Under the pieces are notes generated by a model that worked only from the letters and a program-made list of their open reading frames with translations, did no database searches and was not told the DNA's origin. This document shows, piece after piece, positions 55,480 to 64,000 of a DNA stretch of 64,000 nt. This stretch comes from Norana najaformis. Lineage: Eukaryota > Annelida > Clitellata > Crassiclitellata > Hormogastridae. The stretch is from NCBI GenBank assembly GCA_964023275.1, contig OZ029917.1, positions 31,572,005-31,636,004 on the forward strand, read 5' to 3'. The translations under genes and the position numbers were made by a program. The first letter of the stretch is position 1; every line of letters begins with the position of its first letter.

Positions 55480-56598
55480 ATGGCGATGTTCCGCTACTGG
55501 AAACCGTTAAATCGTGTGTTGACGTTTCTGCTCTTTGTCGTCGTTGTGAGTATCTTTTCTCTCTTGAACTCAGTAAGTTTTCTCGCAGTAAACCTCATCA
55601 AGGCCATTCCCGATTCAAATTTGGCAGGTACTGTATCGTTCCAGTCACGGAAAATAGAAGAAAACCATAGCATCGTGTTTCCAATGGGTTCCCCTCAAAT
55701 CCCTGCCAACACGATTCCGTTGGAGCATGCCGTGATCCTTAGCAATCCGGGAATCTGCAAGGACTCACCGGATCTGGACTGGATCGTCTATTTCCATACG
55801 TCATACAAGAATTTCGAGCGAAGGGAACTTCTTCGAAAGACCTGGGCCAACACGTTGCTCTTCAAGGAGTTCTCTTCCAAGGTAATTTTTCTGATGGGAA
55901 AAGCCAGCGACGACGTCCAGCAGGACGTAAAGAAGGAGTTCGACAAGTATGGAGATATCGTTCAAGGAGACTTTGTTGACAGTTACAAGAACCTGACCCT
56001 GAAGGCTGTCATGGGACTCAAGTGGATTTCAACCTATTGTCCACATGTACCTTACGTGATAAAGGCGGATGACGATTCATTCCTCAACATCTTTGAGATT
56101 GTTCGGCTGATGAAGGAGAACAGACACAAGTCCTCGGTTCTCATGTGTGTTGTGTGGCCGAACAATTCAATGCAAATCCTCAGGGATCCGAAGACTTGTA
56201 TGAAGTGGTGCGTCAATAGTAGTGACATGCCTGGCAAGAGTTTCTACCCACAGTACTGCGCTGGAATCTCTTACATCATTTCGAGGCAACTCGTGAAGCA
56301 GCTTTATGAAGCCTCCAAGTCCACTCCGTTCTTCTGGGTTGACGACGTCTATGTGACTGGACTTTTGCCACAGAAGGTTCCAGATAAGATCGATTTCGTG
56401 AAATTGAACAAGCGGTTGTCTCTCAGCGAAAATTTGGCCCTCGAGTCCTACAAGAATCAAACTCATCCGATAGCCTATGATGTCATTCACGTTTCCAATA
56501 GACTCAACTTCATCGCCCTTTGGAATGTGCTACTCGACCGATTGACGGACGCTCAGAAAATCTCACTCCGACAAAACATATCCAACTATAGAATATAA
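55480..56598 (+). CDS. Beta-1,3-glycosyltransferase (GT31), copy 3
   Basis: 372 residues from ATG at 55480. An in-frame ATG at 55444 would add 12 residues, but the 55480 start matches gene 2 and the conserved MAMFR N-terminus. Anchor about 13-30, stem to about 85. The catalytic domain has RRELLRKTW (114-122), VIFLMG, YGDIVQGDF (157-165), DDD (197-199), YPQYCAG (256-262) and DDVYVTG (288-294). It shares with gene 2 a Tyr where gene 1 has Cys134. The catalytic part has about 17 replacements against gene 2 over ~295 residues. It is a Golgi-type enzyme by family; sugar specificity is not predictable here. Confidence 0.94.
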   Translation: MAMFRYWKPLNRVLTFLLFVVVVSIFSLLNSVSFLAVNLIKAIPDSNLAGTVSFQSRKIEENHSIVFPMGSPQIPANTIPLEHAVILSNPGICKDSPDLDWIVYFHTSYKNFERRELLRKTWANTLLFKEFSSKVIFLMGKASDDVQQDVKKEFDKYGDIVQGDFVDSYKNLTLKAVMGLKWISTYCPHVPYVIKADDDSFLNIFEIVRLMKENRHKSSVLMCVVWPNNSMQILRDPKTCMKWCVNSSDMPGKSFYPQYCAGISYIISRQLVKQLYEASKSTPFFWVDDVYVTGLLPQKVPDKIDFVKLNKRLSLSENLALESYKNQTHPIAYDVIHVSNRLNFIALWNVLLDRLTDAQKISLRQNISNYRI

Positions 56599-57535
56599 TA
56601 CAAACTGTAGTTCTCTTTTGACTGACACTGTTTGGAATGAAATTCTATGTGACATAATTGGATGTCTAATTCATTGTAATGTAAGTGTAATGTGATAGAC
56701 ACAACCGCTCCAAAAACTTGAGAACGCTAAACAAAGGTTGCTTCCTTTAACCGTAACCTGGCTTCTAGTTTATCTGACCTGTCGGAATTAGACCCTGCTT
56801 CTTCAAAGGATTATGATTTTTGATTGCGACTTCACTTGAACCGACGACCATCAATTGATGCCTTGATAGCAGTCTTTAGATTAGATATATCATTAGGTTA
56901 GGTGAAACTACAGCGGGATTGAACGAACGGACAAACATTGTTTCCGTTGCTCTTGTAATGATCTCTGTCTCTTCCGCCATATGCACTAGACACTTTCTAT
57001 TCGTTGCTTGGCATATTTGTAAAGCAATGTCTGGTACCTGGATTAATGTGTATGAAGTATATCGCTTGACTGACTAGAAACAGGCTACCGTCTTATGGCA
57101 GATATATAATGTTTACACGATTTGTAAATGTTTGTTTTTGAAACGCTCGCAGCTCAATATTATTGAACAGAGAGCTTCCTAATTTCACGAGTGTAGGCCG
57201 TAATTTTTGCAAATAACAACCTAAAGCTGGAAAATTGCAGTGTTTTTCTGCTTTTGCTTCGTCAGGACTGCGGAATCTGAATATAGCTCAATAAATATCA
57301 GCCGTATAAGGGATTTCGTTGAATAGTGTGTGTATACATATTGCAAGAAGCCAGAGGCGTCGGTATACGGGTTCCATTTTACTCGGAGATCGGGGAGGCC
57401 GAAGTCTATTTCTTATCCTAAAGATTTCATTATTGGTGCACCTAAAGCGTTGGAGGCCCATCAGAAAAGCTGAGAAACTGAATGACTAGGTAAAAAGCAT
57501 CCGCTTTACGTCAATATAAAAAGGTTTTATAGAAA
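56599..57535. repeat. 3' flank and downstream block of gene 3
   Basis: The first 60 bp (TTGACTGACACTGTTTGGAA, ATGAAATTCTATGTGAC) are closer to gene 1 than to gene 2. Later parts are collinear with 43827-44400 of unit 2. Confidence 0.72.
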
Positions 57536-58780
57536 GATATGTACCGTTGAGCTCCTCAGGAAAACTTCAAATCTTAAATAACTCCTTAGAAGCCGAATGT
57601 TAAAAAGATATTGTAGTTTATTAAAATATACAAAGAGTGAAGAAATCGTTAATAATTTATATCTAAGAAACTCCTCAAAATGTCGAAAGAAGGTAAAATT
57701 TCGAAATATTTTGGAGTGTTTTCCCAATTTCCCGCCTCTAAGCTTCTGGATTTGCCCATGCTCAGGGAAGTCCTCACTGGACCTCCACTTTTGACAGCTT
57801 GTCGACGCTGCTAATGAGGACTTCGAACTCTGCGAACATCGTTTGACTATACGCAGGTGAACGTTTCGGTCAATTTGCAACTAAACATCAGCATCATTCG
57901 GATCACATCATAGCGATTTATGGCTGTTGTTAAATGCACTTTGCAAACAACCCAAGCACACAAGGACAAATAAAGATCTTGAAGTTTTTAAATATAGTCT
58001 TTAATACAAGGTCACCAACAACAGTACATATGACTATAAAAGGCACCCAGTCCTTAAATTGCTGATGTCTTTAAATATGATGGCTGATGAAAGCAAAGGC
58101 CAGTCAAGCCCTGTAAAAGGAATCCATTAGGCTAACTTTCTGTGCTAACCCCAATTCTTGACTCTTTAGGTGCAGGTCTGTATACAGATCTGGCCTTGAG
58201 TGCAGAGGGTCATCGAGAAGATGATAGAAACAACCCTGCGTAGGAAAGAGAGGCCATCTACTAGAAACACTATTTATGCATGCATGATTTTGTCGCTTAT
58301 TTATTTTAACCGGCTATAGCAACAATGAAGTTCTTAAAGACATCAGGGCCTATTTCCACAATACGACAACTGCGCAAGCATTTGAAGCGGGCTGGTTGAA
58401 CGGTGGCCTGCTTGGTGCAATCTGTGGCCGTCAATCCACACACCTCTAATCCACACACCAACTACGGAGCTAATACATGGGCCAGAGCATTTGCCTTGGA
58501 TGATCCTTCACATGGAAGTTTCGATGCGCTATCTAGCGAGTGAAGAACGACACACAATAGTGTGTTGCTTGGTCGAGTGAGCAAAACATTTTCAGCAGTT
58601 AAGTTTAATTGCTTTATTTAGTATAAATCAATGAATGATGAAATCATATCGACAAATAAAAAATCTTTCTTGAGTGCTCATAGTGTTAGTGTAATCTTCC
58701 ATGCAAAATATCACTTAGAATTTATTTAAAGTTATAAAGCCGTCGCCATATCCATAGTCCATGCAAAAGTTGACGTCCGC
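57536..58780. repeat. Distal downstream blocks of gene 3
   Basis: 57885-57970 resembles 36090-36180 and 45675-45760, and 58385-58740 resembles 37185-37560 (GATGCGCTATCTAGCGAGTG at 58524). The intervening sequence is unassigned. The candidate RNA segment is missing. Confidence 0.65.
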
Positions 58781-59400
58781 AATTCACTTTTCCTAAATAT
58801 AGACACAATCCCATAAACCGCTTTCAAAATCCTGGTTCTTTTGCGTAACTGCTTTATTGGATGTGCCCCACTCTATCTAATGGAGCTTTGTGTTCTGATC
58901 TCCTCTATCCTTGGCCTCAGATTGCTCCTGTCGGCGGCACAGGGTGACTTGTTCAACCCGCTTCTCTTCTGCCCTAACACTTCTCCACCCTCCCATCACA
59001 TCATCCTTAAAATTTGGAAATCGATCCATAGACATAGCTGCTCCATCCCTCTGGAACGAACTCCCGCCTGGAATTATGACAATTGTCTGATCCACCTTAA
59101 GAACTTACCATCACTTAACCTCTTGGAATCACTGTGCAGGTCTTCTACTCAAAAATGAAAACACTCCTCTTCTGCAGATCCTATCCTGATTCCTCTTCTT
59201 CCCCTTATCTATTCTGCAGATCCAATTCCAAGCACCACCAACAGTAGCCCTCTGACTGCCTGCTGACTCTTGGATCTTGACCTGGAACCGAACCCTTTTG
59301 ATTTTGTTTTGAATGAGCGCCTGTGAATAAGCTGATTCCCGCGATTTGGCTTTCGTTGGGCGTTGTAGAAATCTCGAGCTTACGAATATGATTAGAAGTC
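58781..59400 (+). mobile_element. L2-type LINE 3' end
   Basis: The coding end reads LRNCFIGCAPLYLMELCVLI, ISSILGLRLLLSAAQGDL, then broken frames with LIHLKNLPSLNLLESLCRSS. The untranslated tail is shared with 19.3 kb and ends near CTCGAGCTTACGAATATG. The ORF is decayed. Confidence 0.78.
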
Positions 59401-59534
59401 TATCTTAGGCCTCATCTGTGATTTTGTTTTATCTATAGGTGTCATATTAAGTTTTGAAGTATTTTGGTTTATTATGCTGCAGCGATTTTGCTTTGAAACT
59501 GAAAAGAATTCAATAGGACCGCAGTTAAGTGGCA

Positions 59535-60810
59535 TTTGACTTTATTTTATTATTTAGCGTATGCAGTTCGCGCTAAGCCAGCATGCAGCAGCCTCATCAG
59601 CAACGTGGAGTGCGGATAGACCGCCCGGGAAACTAGTTATTGTACAGACATCAACAATGTGGGACATAGTTTGGATTTCTCCACAGCTGCAGAAAGGGGA
59701 GGTAGCCTGCTTCCATCGAACCTGATTCGCCGCACAGCGGCCCTGACCAGTTCTGAATTGGTTCAGAGTAGACCAGAGACGACGTGGCAGGCTGAAACCA
59801 GAGGGCCAGACAGATGGCACGGACACGAGGGAATGGTTTACAACATCAGTTGCAGACCACTCGGAACTCCAGACCGAATTAGCCGTCATGTCCACTGGTG
59901 AGTTCAGCCACACAGGCCGTCTCGACGGTAGACGCACAGTTGGATGGAGCGCGATATCAGCGTTCAGCGGGAGACTGTCATTCAGTTGGACTTTAGCGAG
60001 TAGTCTCGCCGTCGCCTCCTGTCTTCTGAGATGTGGTGGCGGGATGTTACATAGGACCGGAAGCCACGGCAGAGGGGTGGGACGAAGCGTGCCGGAGATG
60101 ATGCGCATTGATGTGTTCAGCTCCACGTCAAGCAGGTGCGTGTGGCTTGAGCGAGCCCAGACAGGTGCACAATACTCAGCTGTTGAGTAGCACAGGGCCA
60201 GTGCTGAACTACGTAGAGTCTGGGCATTGGCTCCCCAGCTTGAGCCGGCAAGTTTGCCTAGAAGGTTGTTACGAGCACCGACCTTGGCCGCTGTTTTCTT
60301 CATGTGCTCGTGATAAGTCAATGACCTGTCCAGGGTCACACCCAGGTATACCGGGTGCGGCTCATGTCTGATGTGCTGCCCGAGGAGGTAGATTCTCAGC
60401 TCTCGATTGGCCTGAGCATTGTAAAGATGAAAGGCGCAGGAGACAGTCTTGGTTATACTTGGCTGGAGTCGCCACATCTTAAAGTACCCCGCCAGCCGCT
60501 CAACGTCCGCGTTCAGCACCTCTTCAACTTCCTCCAGAGTTTTACGTTGCACCCCCAGGGCAATGTCATCAGCATACGCAAATTTCCGAGATTGCGTTGT
60601 TGGGAGGTCGTTGACATAGATGTTAAAAAGGCATGGTGATAAGACCGAGCCCTGGGGGAGCCCATTTAGTTGGGTTCTCCACGAACCATTTGACTATGAC
60701 TCAGGTAGTGCAAGCCTGCCACTGTTCAGCAAAGTAAGGAATGCGTTCGTGCAGTTTTTATCGTGTGATAACAAAATGTTAATCATCTCAACATTATTGT
60801 GCTAATCGCA
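59535..60810 (-). mobile_element. Jockey-superfamily-like LINE, 3' part
   Basis: A 5'-truncated LINE on the minus strand. It starts in the middle of the reverse transcriptase (AFLTLLNSGRLALPES near 60700) and ends with a short A/T-rich tail (TAAATAATAAAATAAAG) near 59535. It is almost free of stops; see the coding entry. No target-site duplication could be fixed. Confidence 0.75.
59554..60704 (-). pseudogene. Non-LTR reverse transcriptase, C-terminal ~380 codons
   Basis: The open frame runs from a TAG near 60706 to 59554. It contains LNGLPQGSVLSPCLFNIYVN, the catalytic YADD near 60573, HPVYLGVTLDRSLTYHEHM, STAEYCAPVWARSSH, TLRPTPLPWLP, LPRRLWSTLNQFRTGQG and the cysteine-containing end FCSCGEIQTMSHIVDVC. 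No ATG opens the frame, so it is a truncated fragment. Upstream of the TAG the same domain continues (GRLALPES), so one stop interrupts it. Its few lesions make it one of the younger LINE insertions here. Confidence 0.85.
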
Positions 60811-61155
60811 TTAGGTATCGTGATTGTTCTGCATCAGCGGTAACAGGGTCCTTGCAGGCTTTTGATGCTGATATGCATAATTGATCGGTAGCGTCGGTCA
60901 CTTTCTTTAATTTCCGTTCGTTTCCATAAGAGCCGAACGTCAATTGTGTTCATCGGTGGCGGCTTACATCAAAGCACTGCAATAAGGAATCTCGACATTC
61001 TCTTATAGATTATTCCACGTGGATATTCACCTGTTGCCCAGTCACCACAATCACTGCAGACCTATTGACTTTCTCTGGCCATGCATGCTACGAACAGAAC
61101 ATAATTATGTAGCCTATGCATAAGCCTAAATAAGTATATACATATATGTACAGTA
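60811..61155. other. Unassigned DNA
   Basis: No gene or repeat recognised. Confidence 0.45.
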
Positions 61156-61232
61156 TGTGCTATGTATATGTTTCATTAGTAATCCGAAAAAAAGTGCTAT
61201 TTATATGTTTCATTAGTAATCCGAAAAACTTC
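61156..61232. repeat. Tandem pair of a ~34-bp sequence
   Basis: GTTTCATTAGTAATCCGAAA occurs twice, near 61168 and 61209, each preceded by GTGCTAT(G/T)TATAT. Confidence 0.8.
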
Positions 61233-61960
61233 ACGATTTAGAAGATAGTTACCTGTTTTGAAAGTGACTGGGTTATCGTTTTTGTTTTAGACGTGTCATT
61301 TCTATTGTACCGTTGCCAAATTTACACCGCTGTTCATTTTTCAAAAACTTTTGCAGTTTTCAATGAACACTGATAATAAACGGTTGCCGCTGTTTCAAAT
61401 TTACTAGCCTAAAAGCTGCTACTGATTAATGCACGCAATTCGTTGGTCAATTTTAATTCAAGACATTGTGTTATAAAATTCCGAGCATCGCCTTCAGCAA
61501 AATGATCAAAGCAGTATGAAAATCCTCAGCATTTACATGAAGACATAGCAAATCAAATCGTCGTTCACTCCTAATTTTTACAAGATATTCTCCTCAGTTT
61601 GTAGCCATAGCTAAACTGATGTAGCTCAGTCAAATAAAACATAATTATAATTAATTAATGTTATCTAGCGCCAATATAAACTGATACACAAGTCAGGCTG
61701 CAACTAAATAATGTAATATGTAAGCCCAATATTCGAAATTCTGTTATTATGAGTTGAGACAGTAGATTCATCATAGCCGACATTTTCAAGAAAGTGTCGA
61801 GAAGAAGACGATGTAGTGCGTCTGACTGAGGAGAGGAAGAAATGAAAATTTGCGTTTTATTGTCATAGAGGTTATAATTAACAGAAAAATGAGGTTTGAT
61901 TGGAGTATATACATATATATTATATATATATTTAATCGACAGAAGAGGAACAAAAACATA
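61233..61960. other. Unassigned AT-rich DNA
   Basis: No gene is recognised. The left half of a 207-codon minus frame lies here but has no motif. Confidence 0.45.
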
Positions 61961-61964
61961 ACCA

Positions 61965-62290
61965 TTAGTAAGTAAGTAAGTAAGTATATTCTTTGTTAAC
62001 CAATAGCTAATCGCACATCGGTTTACAAGTATTTGAGAACACAAGAAAAACTTAACAGGCATACACAACATTCTAATAATAAAAGAGTTAGGCGTTAAAC
62101 TATCAGCGGGAGGAATATAACGGTCATGGTTGTGTGGGGCCGTAAAGAATAACTGAGGGTTCGAGCTGGCGGAAGTAGCTGTTGTAAGACATGGTTTGGG
62201 TTGCTGGGTTGGTAGGAACACTGTTAGTGATAGTGTGACAGTAAAAGAACAAGGGGATCGGTATGACTTAATCCACAAAGCCATACCGAA
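61965..62290 (-). mobile_element. LINE-like 3' end with (CTTA)n tail
   Basis: Read on the minus strand, the sequence ends TTGGTTAACAAAGAATATAC then TTACTTACTTACTTACTA, the tail form of the CR1-like LINEs at 26.3, 38.7 and 52.8 kb. The upstream frame (SLTPNSFIIRMLCMPVKFFL) is part of a repeat-like untranslated end rather than a real protein. Confidence 0.5.
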
Positions 62291-63557
62291 GGGACAGACA
62301 GTGAGAGCGAGCGAGCGAGAGATGACTGGGCTAGCGCACCTCGCTGTAATTGATAATTGAAAGGCTATCTATCTAACCAGATACAACTTCTTATTATTTG
62401 TATATATTATTAATAGTAATAATATCTAACACCCTTATTCCGTTAATATGTATATAATTTAGTGTAACATATATGGCATATATTAATAACGAAACCTTTG
62501 GCTCATAACTGACATATGTTATATATACGTGTATTATGACTAAGCTGGAAGCTGTATATTGGTATCACAGAATTGGGAGACCTATTTCATAGCAATTATT
62601 CTTTTCTTGTTTCCCAGCTGTCACTGTCCTTCGTACAAGTCTGAATCTTCAGAGTTACGATCGATGGTGTCTGTTTGCAGAAGGCTATAGTTAATTCCAG
62701 ACAATGTGCACACTTTATGTAAAAACACAAGAGCGCGATGTTGTAAATCGCCGACCAACGATTGCTACCTTCGATGTACATAATACTGAACAGGAAGACC
62801 ACTCAGAACTCAAGATACTCTTGAAAGATGAAAGCACACTAAACGAACAGTAGTGTCTGCTAATAAAGGACATTCATCGGTGCCTAAAGACAAGAATTAA
62901 TGTGGACAATGACCCTCCGCAGTAGTCACAAGAAAATCTCTGCTTGTATACAACAATGGTTGTGGTTTATATAATGTTACCAGACAATTTATACCGAACT
63001 CTGGGCCTTCATCGTCGACCTAAAACAGCCAGACTTAATTCTTCCCATCAACAGAACTACTCTGTCACTTGCGAAAAAGTGAAAATGAGTCAATTGTTGG
63101 ACTTGTTCGAGAAGTTGGCTGTTCAGTGTATAACTGGTATGAAAAATTGCTTTAGAGAGTATTGTCCCTGGCAAAGCATATCATAATAGCACAGGACGAA
63201 ATGTAGGCCTATGTTTTCTGACTTTTTCTGACTTGTCCAGTCTTGTTAGGCCATAGACTGAACCGGGCTTGAACCGTGCTACATTGTAACAATCACGACT
63301 TGCAACTGTATACACACATACAATATATACAGTATATATATGCATTCATTATGTGACATTCAACCTGGACCATGCATTTAACAATATAGTTAATCTTGTG
63401 AGTCTAAATCGAAGCACATATTTAATAAAACACGGTGTCCGCAGCGTTTGCTGTTCACACTCGATTATACTGGGACATTTGCATCTATGCGGGAAGTATG
63501 CCAGGCGAGTATAATATGCCCATGTACACATCTTCACACATAATATAGACTAGGCAA

Positions 63558-63592
<35 letters not shown>

Positions 63593-64000
63593 GTGTGTAT
63601 CGGATTCAGTTTGCATGTTAGTAAGCGTTTCAAGTGTTCAGTGGCTGAAAATGCAATGTCGTTTTGCTGATGAAAACAATTTTTTCTCTGCAATTGTGAA
63701 CTCCAAACTATAACCTACAATAAGTGCACAGCTGGATCCCTTAATAGCAAAGGTTTATATAAATAGCCAGATACTCAAATATTAATGATAAACGATACAT
63801 GCATGTATTACAGCAACGGTCTGCAGTATACATGCATCGGTAAAACGTTCGCCCAGTGTGAATATAATTGTATTTGGGCGCACGCTTTGCGTCCATTTTC
63901 CATGAGCAGAAGTCCATGACTGGCGCCATCTGTCTTCGATGCATGGAACATTCTTTGCAGTTGGCAGGGGAGGACGTTCGTCAGTATGTCGTCAGTTTTG
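62291..64000. other. Unassigned DNA, no gene seen
   Basis: Short frames only. A (CA)n tract lies at 63558-63588. The window ends in unassigned sequence. Confidence 0.45.
63558..63588. repeat. (CA)n microsatellite
   Basis: About 14-15 CA dinucleotides. Confidence 0.95.

Noticed and set aside
61661-62284. 207-codon minus-strand frame
   Set aside because: Runs through a LINE-like (CTTA)n tail and AT-rich DNA; composition and context fit chance.

Overview
The window is metazoan genomic DNA rather than bacterial. It is AT-rich and gene-poor, full of decayed non-LTR retrotransposons, tRNA-derived SINEs, solo LTRs, a hAT DNA transposon and long microsatellites. Its only convincing protein-coding genes are three intact beta-1,3-glycosyltransferase (GT31) genes, each with an uninterrupted coding frame. 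The mix of RTE-type and CR1/L2-type LINEs, a Polinton-like DNA polymerase relic and frequent TAGGCCTA words suggests an aquatic invertebrate. The phylum cannot be fixed from the sequence.

Region 1 (1-19 kb) is a field of short arrays built from a ~45-bp minisatellite monomer (core ATTGTGTGACGTTTTC ... ACAATCAAATTAATAATCGCC), broken up by LINE fragments. Some fragments were co-amplified with the arrays. One LINE carries a minisatellite block exactly inside its endonuclease SDH motif, and several LINEs are nested in one another. A duplicated unique block (2381-4290 versus about 15957-16520) gives an empty site for an RTE insertion that is bounded by a 17-bp target-site duplication.

Region 2 (19-30.8 kb) has no recognisable gene. 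It holds LINE 3' ends, SINEs (one arranged as a perfect fold-back), a 28-bp AT-rich tandem array and unassigned sequence.

Region 3 (30.8-58.8 kb) is a tandem triplication. Each unit has an upstream block, a GT31 gene on the + strand, and a downstream block; two units also carry a 112-nt structured segment that could be an RNA gene. The units have since received different insertions (solo LTR, LINEs, hAT, Polinton fragment), so comparing them gives empty sites and a relative chronology. The three enzymes keep the GT31 motifs, an N-terminal membrane anchor and a DDD metal/nucleotide-sugar motif, so they are probably Golgi type II glycosyltransferases. Their catalytic halves are far more alike than their stems, which suggests gene conversion. 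Two copies share a candidate 5'UTR intron and a short upstream ORF that would end on a TGA overlapping the main ATG.

Region 4 (58.8-64 kb) holds an L2-type LINE 3' end, a LINE reverse-transcriptase fragment with an unusually long open frame, a LINE-like tail and otherwise unassigned sequence.
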